A stretch of 17,171 nt of DNA, taken from Mxb001 sp046046455. GTDB lineage: Bacteria > Actinomycetota > Actinomycetes > S36-B12. Under the pieces are notes generated by a model. The model was not told where the DNA came from. It saw nothing but the letters and a program-made list of their open reading frames with translations, and did no database searches. The stretch is from positions 1-17,171 of the forward strand of contig JBJOJS010000091.1 in the NCBI GenBank assembly GCA_046046455.1. Reading direction: 5' to 3'. Below are positions 6,698 to 14,361 of this stretch, piece by piece. Numbering within the stretch: position 1 is the stretch's first letter; each line of letters starts with the position of its first letter. A program made the translations under genes and the position numbers.

Positions 6698-6949
6698 ATG
6701 GCCGACCCCACCTCACGCTGGAGCATCGGCTCCACCGGCTCGATCCTGAGCATCGCTTCGAAGAATTCCGTGCTGTCGATCGGCTCCGTGGGTTCCGCGT
6801 TGTCGATCGGATCCATCGGGTCCTTCGCCAGCATCCTCAGCATCGGATCCTTCGCAAGCGCAGCGTCGATCATGTCGAGCCTATCGCTGCTGTCGGTGAT
6901 GTCGCACCGCACGGCGCGTGCGCTCACGGCCGCACGCGGGCGTCGCTAG
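6698..6949 (+). CDS. Small Ser-triplet repeat protein (x-S-x), unknown function
   Basis: I do not recognise a named family for this 83-residue protein. From residue 6 to 69 every third residue is serine, 22 in a row without a break. The flanking positions are mostly Gly, Leu or Ala before and Ile, Val, Phe or Ala after. Triplets group into 9-residue units LSI-GSx-GSx covering residues 8-70 about seven times. The repeat is nearly uncharged (only K22 inside), and a basic tail follows (HRTARALTAARGRR). Serines use AGC, TCC and TCG codons in mixed order, so the pattern is held at protein level rather than by recent DNA slippage. There is no signal peptide. The gene starts 4 nt after the TIGR03089 stop with a strong ribosome site and overlaps the convergent SpoIID gene by 4 nt. 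A regular solenoid, silk-like or self-assembling structure is conceivable. Confidence 0.85.
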   Translation: MADPTSRWSIGSTGSILSIASKNSVLSIGSVGSALSIGSIGSFASILSIGSFASAASIMSSLSLLSVMSHRTARALTAARGRR

Positions 6950-9900
6950 AGGACCTTGGCGACGCGCGTCGGACTACTCGCCACCGGCGTGCTGCCGTCC
7001 ATGACGACGACACGCCAGCCGTAGGTGGTGCCCTTGCCACCCACCGGAACTCCGAAGGTGAACCGGCCGTCGGCTGTGGGCGTCGTCGTCGCGCGATCCT
7101 GCCACGCGCCGCCGTTGACCTGGACCTGCCGCACGACCGTGAGACCCGCGCGCGGCTTCGCGATGACGCCCGAGAGCGTGACGAGGGTGCCGTCCTTGAC
7201 GTCGCCCGCGGGATTGGCGACCAGGGTCACCCCACCCTTGGGTACCGGCACCGGTCCCGCGACATCCTGATCGGTGACGCGGGTGATGAAGGGCGACTTC
7301 ATGCTCGTGTAGCCGACAGCCTGCCGGAACTTCTGAGCCGAGATGGTGCTCGTGCGGTTGTCAAGGGACCGCGCACGCACCCGGACGGGCATGGCAGGGC
7401 TACCCGACTCGTCGGCCTTGAGGATGATCTCCATCACGTTGTCGAGACCGAAGATCTCCTCGACGCGCTGCTGGGTCAGCACCACGCTCCACGACCGATA
7501 GGGGTTGCCTGTGGCATTGAGGCTCCACTCGTCCTTGACACCGGCCGCCCAGGGGACATTGCTCCCGCCCCAGACCGCTGAGGCCGCCAGGGTGTGTCCA
7601 CCCGTGGCCGCCGTGTAGAAGGCATTGATCGGCCTGCCCTGGTACGTCGCGGCCAGACCTGTGTCGCCGGTAGGGCGTGTGGCATCGACGGCCTCGGCCC
7701 AGCGGTTGGGATCGCCGTACTGGCTCTCGGCGAGCCAGCCGCGGAAGGTCTGGTCGTACTTCGGACCATCACCGTCGTCCATGTGGCAGCCGCAGTCCGC
7801 ATCCAGGCCGCGAGCCACCTGCGAGAGGGCGTACGACCGCGAGGCGATCGCCTGCGCTTGAAGCGCGGCATCCGGCCAGGTGGGATTCACCTCCGCGATG
7901 CCCTTGAGGTACTCGTCGCCCAGGCGCAGAGCGTTGACCACCGCGAGGCGACGCCCATCCGAAGTCTCCAGGGACGTGAGATCGACGGTCCCGTAGCGAT
8001 AGCGATGTCCCGTGCTGGAGAAGGACTCGCCCGGACCGGCCACATTGAGCAGCGCCGGAGCGGTCCCGGCACCACCGGGATCGCGCGTCCCCGACCACCG
8101 GAGGGTGACCACGCGTCCACGTCCGAGGCTCTCGTTCCTGCCTCCGTCGGTACGGCGCACCGTGACGAAGCGACCCGAGGGCGTGAAGCTGAGATGGGCA
8201 TCAGTGCCGAGCACCAGGGTCTTCTGGCCGAAGGACACCTGCATCTGGGCGCCCGAACCACCCAGGTCTTCGACGCGCGCATGCGCCTGCGTGGACTGGT
8301 AGAGCAGGCCGATGCGCACGTCACCCGAGTCCTCGACGGACTCGACCTTCGCGGAGTCCGCGGCCGTCTGCCCGCGGTAGTAGTACTCGACGATGTCCTT
8401 GGCCTTCCATCGCTTCGGGTCGGCCGTGGCCATCGCGAAGGCTCCCCACTGCGATAGGCCCACACCGTGGCCGTAGCCGGTGCCCTCGATGGTGAACTGC
8501 TCCGGCGGCGTACACGGGTCCGGTGGCGAGTCCGCGGTGGCGGCGATTCGGGCCACGCCCGTCCACGGGAAGAGTTCCTTGCCCCCACTCGACGCCTTGA
8601 TCTCGAAGGAATAGAGGCCCGGAGGGACCTGCTTGCCCTTGGAGTCGCGGAGATTCCACGTGAAGGGCACGGTCGCGGCCACATCGGTCGATGCGGACAT
8701 CGTGGCCACGGGATCCCCGCAGGCGTTGGAGACGGTGAGGGTGGCCTGCATCGGTCCGTTGGATCGCGGACTGAGCGTGATGCTGCCGCCCGTGCCCCAC
8801 GGGACGCGATCCCCCGAGATGGACGGCGGGAAGAAGTTGCGTCCCTGGCGCGCAGAGACAGCGAGGCGGATGTGGTTGAGGGTCGGCCGCAGGAACTCAC
8901 CCGGGCACGATGTCGAGCCGATGTCACCGTGACCGGCGATCGTCTTGGACGTCACCTTCTCCCCGGGCCAGTACATCGACGTGGTGCCCTGACCCGGACC
9001 CGGTCCCGCAGAGGTCAGGACCGCAGAACCGAGAGGGTTGACGTCATGGAGCTCGAACTTCCACGCGATGAGATCGCTGATGGAATTGAGGATCTTCTCC
9101 TTGGTCGGCGCATCGGGATTGAGCGTGTCGGCATTGCCGAGGAACGACACGGCGAAGGTCTCGGCGTTGAATCCCGACGTGTGGGCCCCGACCACGGGGC
9201 GGTCGACGCCGCCCGCACGCCCTTCATAGAGGCGCCCGAAGCGGTCGACCATGAAGTTGTAGCCGAAGTCGTTGACCTGGATGCCCTCGGTGAACCACGA
9301 GTAGATATTGCGCATCTGCTGGGCCGCCTGGGCGGGGGTGTAGTCATTGGTCGACACGACGTGGTGGACGAAGGCCACCTTGATCGTGTCTGAATACTGC
9401 GTCGTACCCCGTCGCAAGGACTCGTCAGCACCCCATTGGGCACGCGTGATGATGGTGGGTCGGCGTACCGCTGCCTGGGCGGACGACGCGGGCGCGCTCG
9501 AACCCAGAGCCGCATCCTCGGGACGCACGGGGTTGTCGATGAGCGTGATCTCGGTCTCGGCCGGCACCTCGCCCGAGGGCGTGTCGACGCGCACCTGGAT
9601 CCCATCCGCGCCGTTCGTGACGACGGGTTCGGTGGCGAAACGGGCCCGCTGGCCCTCCTCCGTGTCGGGATCGGGTAGGTGCTCGCTGACGGGGACCTCC
9701 ATCCACGGCAGCCACTCACCTGCCTGACGCACCCGCATGACGATGCGCGTGGCGGGATCGAATGCCTCGGCGGCGGTGATGCCCACCAGGCCGAAGGACT
9801 CGGTCGCGGTCGGCGGGATGGCCGCGGCCGCGCGGAGCGCAGGGGTCGATCGGGGACCGGCAGCCTCGTGGACATGGTCCTCGCCCGCCACGGGAACCGG

Positions 9901-10107
9901 GGTACTCGATGACGGGGTCGCGGCGAGGGCGCCTGAGGCGATGCCCTCGAGGGGGATGGTGCTGACCTCGGCTCGGACCGGATCCCGGGTCTCGGCGAAG
10001 CTGCCGGCAACCGGGAGGGTGAGGGTCGCTGGGATGACGAGGGCAGCCGTCACCACCGCGAGAAGTCTCACCCACCGAGGGTGCCTGAGCCGCCAAGGGG
10101 GAGGCAA
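6946..10107 (-). CDS. Secreted PGRP/amidase_2 plus SpoIID/LytB domain cell-wall protein
   Basis: This 1053-residue exported protein starts with a basic N-terminus and a hydrophobic signal segment (about 13-36). Residues 217-412 form a PGRP/N-acetylmuramoyl-L-alanine amidase domain: ITRAQWGADES, VHH (H248, H249), Y283, AGHGDIGSTSCPG with H393 and C401, consistent with a zinc site that cleaves the peptide from MurNAc. Residues 430-520 look like a FlgD-like Ig segment (PPGLYSFEI). Residues 538-930 are SpoIID/LytB: GTGYGHGVGLSQWGA, then YLKGIAEVNPTWPDAALQAQ with the conserved Glu at 739 and AIASRSYA. SpoIID is a lytic transglycosylase acting on denuded glycan. The C-terminal 100 residues look like a bacterial Ig-like domain. 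The start is TTG at 10107 (GGTGAG upstream); a GTG at 10071 giving a shorter signal peptide is possible. It probably remodels peptidoglycan outside the membrane. Confidence 0.92.
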   Translation of the reverse strand: MPPPWRLRHPRWVRLLAVVTAALVIPATLTLPVAGSFAETRDPVRAEVSTIPLEGIASGALAATPSSSTPVPVAGEDHVHEAAGPRSTPALRAAAAIPPTATESFGLVGITAAEAFDPATRIVMRVRQAGEWLPWMEVPVSEHLPDPDTEEGQRARFATEPVVTNGADGIQVRVDTPSGEVPAETEITLIDNPVRPEDAALGSSAPASSAQAAVRRPTIITRAQWGADESLRRGTTQYSDTIKVAFVHHVVSTNDYTPAQAAQQMRNIYSWFTEGIQVNDFGYNFMVDRFGRLYEGRAGGVDRPVVGAHTSGFNAETFAVSFLGNADTLNPDAPTKEKILNSISDLIAWKFELHDVNPLGSAVLTSAGPGPGQGTTSMYWPGEKVTSKTIAGHGDIGSTSCPGEFLRPTLNHIRLAVSARQGRNFFPPSISGDRVPWGTGGSITLSPRSNGPMQATLTVSNACGDPVATMSASTDVAATVPFTWNLRDSKGKQVPPGLYSFEIKASSGGKELFPWTGVARIAATADSPPDPCTPPEQFTIEGTGYGHGVGLSQWGAFAMATADPKRWKAKDIVEYYYRGQTAADSAKVESVEDSGDVRIGLLYQSTQAHARVEDLGGSGAQMQVSFGQKTLVLGTDAHLSFTPSGRFVTVRRTDGGRNESLGRGRVVTLRWSGTRDPGGAGTAPALLNVAGPGESFSSTGHRYRYGTVDLTSLETSDGRRLAVVNALRLGDEYLKGIAEVNPTWPDAALQAQAIASRSYALSQVARGLDADCGCHMDDGDGPKYDQTFRGWLAESQYGDPNRWAEAVDATRPTGDTGLAATYQGRPINAFYTAATGGHTLAASAVWGGSNVPWAAGVKDEWSLNATGNPYRSWSVVLTQQRVEEIFGLDNVMEIILKADESGSPAMPVRVRARSLDNRTSTISAQKFRQAVGYTSMKSPFITRVTDQDVAGPVPVPKGGVTLVANPAGDVKDGTLVTLSGVIAKPRAGLTVVRQVQVNGGAWQDRATTTPTADGRFTFGVPVGGKGTTYGWRVVVMDGSTPVASSPTRVAKVL

Positions 10108-10253
10108 GGCGACTCACCCAACGCAGAGGTCACTCTGATCACATTCCCAGGGGATTCCTCAGCGTGCGCCCTTGACCGGGCGCTGGCCGGGATTCGGGGA
10201 ACCCTGACCGACGAGGGGACGTCCCTGTGGGGCGAGCCCACCCCCTTCGCCCC

Positions 10254-10259
10254 TACCCT
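10254..10259 (+). promoter_or_regulatory. Possible -10 box (TACCCT) for the LCP gene
   Basis: TACCCT lies 59 nt upstream of the ATG and would give a leader of about 50 nt that includes the Shine-Dalgarno sequence. A GC-rich hairpin with a TTCG loop (about 10259-10275) would sit at the transcript's 5' end. The hexamer matches the -10 pattern used elsewhere here. The rest of the 211-bp region between the divergent starts (10108-10318) shows no promoter I can assign to the SpoIID gene. Confidence 0.4.
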
Positions 10260-10302
10260 GGGCCTTCGGGGCCACGAGGGCTCGCACGACGAGCACGGAA
10301 TC

Positions 10303-10310
10303 GGAAGGAG
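10303..10310 (+). promoter_or_regulatory. Strong Shine-Dalgarno GGAAGGAG of the LCP gene
   Basis: GGAAGGAG lies 8 nt before the ATG at 10319, confirming that start. It contrasts with the leaderless genes nearby. Confidence 0.8.
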
Positions 10311-10318
10311 CGGGTGGC

Positions 10319-11761
10319 ATGCGTCAGCGCTGGTCCCGCATCCTCCTCAGCATCGCCGCGGCCCTGGTCCTCGCGCTGACGTTGACCGGCGTCGGTATCG
10401 AGGTCGCATCCAGTCGACTCGAGGGCAACATCACGGCCGTCGACATCAGTCCGATGACCGGGCGCGATTCGGTGCCGGTACAGGTCGTCGATGACCAGGG
10501 CAACTACCAGGCGGTCAACATCCTGCTCATGGGCAGCGACAGTCGCGAGGGTCAGACGAGCAATAGGTACGGCGATCCCGATCTCTACACCGGAGAGCGC
10601 TCCGACACGACGATCCTGCTGCACCTGTCGGCCGACCGCTCCTTCGCGACCGCCGTGAGCATTCCTCGCGACACGTGGGTGATGCTTCCCGAGTGCAAGG
10701 TCGACGGCGAGACGGTGGGCGCATTCGAGGCGAAGTTCAACACCGCCTTCGAGATCGGGGGCCCTGGCTGCACGGTCAAGCTCGTCGAGCAGATGACGGG
10801 GCTGACCATCGACAACTTCGCCGTGATCGACTTCGAAGGCTTCAAGAATGTCGTGAATGCCCTCGGCGGGGTGGAGGTCTGCCTCACCGAGCCGGCCAGC
10901 GATCCCGCGAGCGATCTGGAGTTGCCCGCGGGCACGAGTGTCGTGAACGGCGAGCAGGCGCTGTCCTTCGTTCGCGCACGCAAGACGCTCAGCGATGGGA
11001 GCGACCTCAGCCGCATCAAGCGCCAGCAGGCGTTCCTCTCCTCCATGATCCGAGAGGCCTCATCGACGGGCCTGCTCCTCAACCCCGTCAAGCTCTACGC
11101 GACTCTCGATGCCGCGACATCCGGGCTGACGACGGATCCCGGCCTTGCCGATATCGACGTACTGCGCGACATGGCTCTGAGCGTCCGAGGGATGGCTCCC
11201 GGCGATATCGCCTTCCTCACCATGCCCTGGGTCGAGCGTGGAGACGGCGAAAACGTCCTCGTCGACGAGGCCTCCGCGGCACCGCTCTGGCAGTCGATGG
11301 CCGACGACGTGCCCTGGATCAAGCCCAAGAAGCCGGCTACCGGCTCGTCGTCCACGACCAAGGCGCCCGACATCACCGTGCAGCCGGAGGAGATCACGGT
11401 CCGCGTGCTCAACGGCAGCGGCGTCGCCGGTCGCGCAGCGGAGGTGGCGGCCGCTCTCGAGGCACAGGGCTTCACGGTCTCCGAGATCGGCGATGCAGAT
11501 CGATCGGACTACGCGACCACGGAGATCCGCCACGACGCAGCGTCGGCCGAAGCCGCACGCACGGTGCTTGCGGCACTTCCCGGGGCTACGACGACCGCGG
11601 ACGACTCGTCCACGACGATCACGATCATTCTCGGTACGGCGTACACAGGCGTCGAGAGCGTGGTCGCCGACGTGAACGCCGCCACGCCATCGTCCTCGAG
11701 CCAACGCGAGGAGGACGCGATCACCGCGCCCACGACCGCCGACAAGGTGCGCTGCGACTAG
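10319..11761 (+). CDS. LCP (LytR-CpsA-Psr) family glycopolymer ligase with LytR_C domain
   Basis: The 480-residue protein has a short cytosolic N-terminus and one membrane anchor (8-28), then an extracytoplasmic LCP domain (about 65-250). LCP enzymes transfer lipid-linked wall polymers onto peptidoglycan. Visible signatures are NILLMGSDSREG (67-78), the R94-S-D96 in GERSDTTILLH, AVSIPRDTWV with R117 and D118, and SFVRARK with R219, which bind the polyprenyl pyrophosphate and metal in characterised members. A Ser/Thr-rich linker (340-350) leads to a LytR_C domain at 358-445 (ITVRVLNGSGVAGRAAEVAAAL, in two segments ITVRVLNGSG and VAGRAAEVAAAL), typical of actinobacterial LCP proteins. The family was once called transcriptional regulators, which is now known to be wrong. 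It is divergent from the PGRP/SpoIID gene and overlaps the convergent methyltransferase by 4 nt. The linked UDP-glucose dehydrogenase and GT2 fit a polysaccharide-attachment role. Confidence 0.93.
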   Translation: MRQRWSRILLSIAAALVLALTLTGVGIEVASSRLEGNITAVDISPMTGRDSVPVQVVDDQGNYQAVNILLMGSDSREGQTSNRYGDPDLYTGERSDTTILLHLSADRSFATAVSIPRDTWVMLPECKVDGETVGAFEAKFNTAFEIGGPGCTVKLVEQMTGLTIDNFAVIDFEGFKNVVNALGGVEVCLTEPASDPASDLELPAGTSVVNGEQALSFVRARKTLSDGSDLSRIKRQQAFLSSMIREASSTGLLLNPVKLYATLDAATSGLTTDPGLADIDVLRDMALSVRGMAPGDIAFLTMPWVERGDGENVLVDEASAAPLWQSMADDVPWIKPKKPATGSSSTTKAPDITVQPEEITVRVLNGSGVAGRAAEVAAALEAQGFTVSEIGDADRSDYATTEIRHDAASAEAARTVLAALPGATTTADDSSTTITIILGTAYTGVESVVADVNAATPSSSSQREEDAITAPTTADKVRCD

Positions 11762-12798
11762 GAGCGTGTCGGGCGCCGCATGATGGCGGCCCCCTTCTCG
11801 AAGTCGAGACGCTCGACCTCGAAACCTGGGAAACGACCCATCCAGTCGTCGAGGATCTCCTGCTCGTCGCGCCGGATCATGTCGTCGAGCACCACGACAG
11901 CGTGCGTGGAGAGCCGGTCGTGCAAGGCAGGCAGTGCCGGCCACCGCGCATGAGAGGTCCCCTGACCGGGCGGCCCATCGATGCTCATCAGGTCGATCCC
12001 CTCGATCCCGGCAAGGGCGTCGAGGTCGTACCACCGCACGGTGCGGCCACCGATCTCCTGCTCGCGTAGCGGCGCGTGGACGATCGTGAGCCATTCCTCC
12101 ACACCCTGCCGGCGGGCAAGCTCGCGCGTGCCCTCGGCAAAGGCCTCGTCATGATCGACTCCGATGACGCGCCCGTCGTAGCCCGCCGTGCGCATGGCAG
12201 CCGCCATCCACACGCTCGACTGACCACTGCCCAGATCGACGACGGTGCGCGGACGATGCTCGAGGACGTATCCGGCGAGCCACAGGAGCAGGTCCTCCGA
12301 CGCCGCCCACGTGCCGGGTCGCGGCATCGGCAGTGACATCGGCACGAGTCGCATGAGCTGGATGTAGTCCTCGAGTAGCACGATCTGGTCGTCGACCTTG
12401 TCGATGAGAGTGAGGCGCATGTTGCGCAGGTCGCCGCGCTGCTGTTCGAGCGCCTTGTGCACCGATGGCAGTGCTGAGGCAGCCCGCTTCGCCTCGCGCT
12501 CGGCCGCTGTGGCGCGCTCCCGGGCCTCACGGGCGGCCTTGAAGAGGATCTCGTGACGTCTCTCGGCGATGGCCCGCATGTCCTCGAGTCGCTTCGAGGT
12601 GATGTGCTCGATGCGTGCGACACGGCCTGCGCTGAACCTCAGCCACATGAGCGCCTGGCCGAGCACGAGTCCGATGATGAGCCCGAGGAGCGCGGACACG
12701 AGGACGGCGGTCCACGGTGCGGCGAAGGTGAGCGCCAAGGCACCCGCCAGCGCCGCGAGGACGACACCGAGCGCCACCACGGGCAGCCGAGATCTCAT
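11758..12798 (-). CDS. Membrane-anchored coiled-coil class I SAM-dependent methyltransferase
   Basis: The 346-residue protein has two N-terminal hydrophobic helices (about 7-28 and 31-52), then a charged, Ala/Arg/Glu-rich coiled coil (60-145), then a methyltransferase domain (165-340). The SAM-binding glycine motif is VVDLGSGQSS (186-195), followed by the acidic loop GVDHD (213-217). Later IDGPPG (273-278) and VVLDDMIRRDE (302-312) resemble Methyltransf_24-type enzymes, some of which act on saccharides. The acceptor is unknown. The membrane anchor and the divergent glycosyltransferase, along with the LCP gene, suggest an envelope glycan or lipid-linked intermediate at the inner membrane face; this is inference. 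The ATG at 12798 has a -10 box 6 nt upstream and no Shine-Dalgarno sequence, suggesting a leaderless message. Confidence 0.85.
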   Translation of the reverse strand: MRSRLPVVALGVVLAALAGALALTFAAPWTAVLVSALLGLIIGLVLGQALMWLRFSAGRVARIEHITSKRLEDMRAIAERRHEILFKAAREARERATAAEREAKRAASALPSVHKALEQQRGDLRNMRLTLIDKVDDQIVLLEDYIQLMRLVPMSLPMPRPGTWAASEDLLLWLAGYVLEHRPRTVVDLGSGQSSVWMAAAMRTAGYDGRVIGVDHDEAFAEGTRELARRQGVEEWLTIVHAPLREQEIGGRTVRWYDLDALAGIEGIDLMSIDGPPGQGTSHARWPALPALHDRLSTHAVVVLDDMIRRDEQEILDDWMGRFPGFEVERLDFEKGAAIMRRPTRS

Positions 12799-12804
12799 GG
12801 TCTG

Positions 12805-12810
12805 AGGCTA
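12805..12810 (-). promoter_or_regulatory. Putative -10 box (TAGCCT) of the methyltransferase, overlapping its divergent twin
   Basis: TAGCCT on the minus strand ends 6 nt before the ATG at 12798. It shares 12809-12810 with the plus-strand -10 box of the glycosyltransferase. Confidence 0.55.
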
Positions 12811-12814
12811 CCCT
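12809..12814 (+). promoter_or_regulatory. Putative -10 box (TACCCT) of the glycosyltransferase
   Basis: TACCCT is followed by 7 nt and then the GTG at 12822. Its first two bases are shared with the opposing -10 box. Polymerase could not open both promoters at once. Confidence 0.55.
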
Positions 12815-12821
12815 TCCCGAC

Positions 12822-13814
12822 GTGGACGAGACGGCGAGCGTGCGACCGGGAGTCTCCGTCGTGATGCCCGTCCTCAACGAGCAGGAGCACCTCACTGAAG
12901 CGGTCGACGCGATCCTCGCGTCGTCGTACGACGGCCCGCTGCAGGTGGTTCTCGCGCTGGGTCCCTCCCAGGACGACACGGATGCCATCGCCCACGCGAT
13001 CGCGCAGGAAGACCCACGCGTCGTCATGGTGCCCAATCCCACGGGCCGCACCGCAGCGGCGCTCAATGCGGCCATCGCGGCGGCCGAGCACGACATCATC
13101 ATTCGCGTCGACGGGCATGCCGTCATTCCCCGCGACTACGTCGCTGTCGCCGTCCGCACGCTCGAGGAGACGGGAGCCGACAACGTCGGCGGGATCATGG
13201 GCGCGGAGGGTGTCACCGACTTCGAGCGCGCGGTCGCGGCCGCCATGACGTCCTGGTTCGGCGTCGGCGGAGCGGCGTTCCACATCGGCGGTGGTGCGGG
13301 TCCGGCGCTCACCGTCTACCTGGGCTGTTTCCGTCGCTCGGCTCTCGAGCGAGTGGGCGGCTTCGACGAGTCCATGGTCCGAGCACAGGACTGGGAGCTC
13401 AATCACCGCATTCGCGCCACGGGAGGCCTCATCTGGTTCACTCCGGACTTGCGCGTGAGCTACCGCCCGCGCGGCAGCCTGCGTCGGCTGGCCAAGCAGT
13501 ATCACGAATACGGCCGCTGGCGCCGCGAGGTCGCCCGACGTCATCCCGAGACTGTGTCGCTGCGCTACCTCGCACCACCGCTCGCGCTCATCGCGGTCAC
13601 GGGAGGCACGGTCCTCGGCATCGCCGGTGTGGTCACAGGGACGCGCGGGCTTCTCCTCGGTTTCGCGCTGCCCGCGGGATACCTTGCCGCGGACCTCGTC
13701 GCGAGCGCGCGAGCATCACGCGGCCTGCCGTGGAGCTCGACACGTTGGCTGCCCGCCGTATTCGCCACGATGCATGGCGCCTGGGGGGCGGGATTCCTCC
13801 GGGGTGCCCGCTAG
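12822..13814 (+). CDS. Glycosyltransferase family 2 with C-terminal membrane helices
   Basis: The 330-residue protein has the GT-A fold start VSVVMPVLNEQEHL (11-24), a nucleotide-sugar segment with NPTGRTAAALNAAIAAA (72-88), and the acidic metal-binding motif RVDGHA (D97, in the position of DxD). GGFDESMVRAQDWELNHR (179-196, written in full as under twenty residues) carries the likely catalytic acidic residues of GT2 enzymes. The C-terminal region has two or three hydrophobic segments (about 250-272, 276-296, 308-325), placing the active site at the inner membrane face. Donor and acceptor sugars cannot be read from the sequence. It resembles exopolysaccharide-type (ExoA-like) GT2 enzymes. The GTG start is supported by a -10 box 7 nt upstream. 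It is divergent from the methyltransferase across 23 nt, and its stop lies 12 nt from that of the convergent thioesterase. Confidence 0.9.
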   Translation: MDETASVRPGVSVVMPVLNEQEHLTEAVDAILASSYDGPLQVVLALGPSQDDTDAIAHAIAQEDPRVVMVPNPTGRTAAALNAAIAAAEHDIIIRVDGHAVIPRDYVAVAVRTLEETGADNVGGIMGAEGVTDFERAVAAAMTSWFGVGGAAFHIGGGAGPALTVYLGCFRRSALERVGGFDESMVRAQDWELNHRIRATGGLIWFTPDLRVSYRPRGSLRRLAKQYHEYGRWRREVARRHPETVSLRYLAPPLALIAVTGGTVLGIAGVVTGTRGLLLGFALPAGYLAADLVASARASRGLPWSSTRWLPAVFATMHGAWGAGFLRGAR

Positions 13815-13826
13815 GTCGCAGACCTG

Positions 13827-14360
13827 CTAGTCGTCTAGCCCCTGCTCCCGCAGTCGACGGATCGCCTCGCGACGCTCGAGTCGCGTCGCGCGTCGGATCT
13901 CAGCCTCCTGGAGGCGCATGCGATCGCGCTCGGTCTGCGGGAGCACGGGAGGCACCTGCCTGGGGCGACCCTCGGCGTCGATGGCGACGAAGACCAGGTG
14001 AGCGCTTGAGACATGGATTTCCCCCTCGGCACCCATGCGCTGCACGGTCACGCGTACGCCGACCTCCATGCTCGTGCGCCCCGTCCAGTTGACCTGCGCC
14101 TGTGTGGTGAGCAGGTCCCCGAGCTTGACCGGCTCGAGGAAGGCCATCTGATCCATGAACGCCGTCACCGCGGGCCCATTGGAGTGGCGCACGGCAGCGA
14201 CCGCGGCCGCCTCGTCCACGGCACGCATGATCACGCCGCCATGCACGTCGCCGTAGTTGTTGGCATCCATCACGCCCATGACGCGGGCGAGCGTCACCTT
14301 GGACTGCTCCGTGGGGACGGGTTCGCCCGTGTACTCCGTGGGCACCGGATCCAATGGCAT
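13827..14360 (-). CDS. Hotdog-fold acyl-CoA thioesterase (BACH/YciA-like)
   Basis: The 177-residue protein has the hotdog signature of acyl-CoA hydrolases: ARVMGVMDANNYGDVHGG, then VIMRAVDEAAAVAAVRHSNG, VTAFMDQMAFLEPVKLGD, and MEVGVRVTVQ with SAHLVFVAID near the end. The DANNYGDVHGG loop and the following VDEAA helix hold the catalytic Asn/Asp of the family, which hydrolyses acyl-CoA to free acid and CoA. The C-terminal 40 residues form a charged, Arg/Glu-rich helix, longer than in minimal hotdog enzymes. The ATG at 14360 is chosen since it begins one nucleotide after the stop of the upstream acyl-CoA dehydrogenase. The frame stays open for 49 more codons, but that stretch lies inside the dehydrogenase gene and is not protein-like. 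No strong ribosome site is seen, so translational coupling is likely. Confidence 0.9.
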   Translation of the reverse strand: MPLDPVPTEYTGEPVPTEQSKVTLARVMGVMDANNYGDVHGGVIMRAVDEAAAVAAVRHSNGPAVTAFMDQMAFLEPVKLGDLLTTQAQVNWTGRTSMEVGVRVTVQRMGAEGEIHVSSAHLVFVAIDAEGRPRQVPPVLPQTERDRMRLQEAEIRRATRLERREAIRRLREQGLDD

Positions 14361-14361
14361 G

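Noticed and set aside
6622..6927. A repetitive minus-strand frame opposite the Ser-triplet gene
   Set aside because: Its repeats simply mirror the sense repeats; it has no ribosome site, whereas the sense gene has a strong one and a fitting position after TIGR03089.
7594..8457. A 287-codon plus-strand frame antisense to the SpoIID domain
   Set aside because: The minus-strand SpoIID and PGRP motifs are decisive; the antisense frame shows no family signature.
10675..12069. A 464-codon plus-strand frame running through the LCP gene into the methyltransferase
   Set aside because: It overlaps two well-supported genes, is extremely Arg/Gly-rich and has no recognisable motif.
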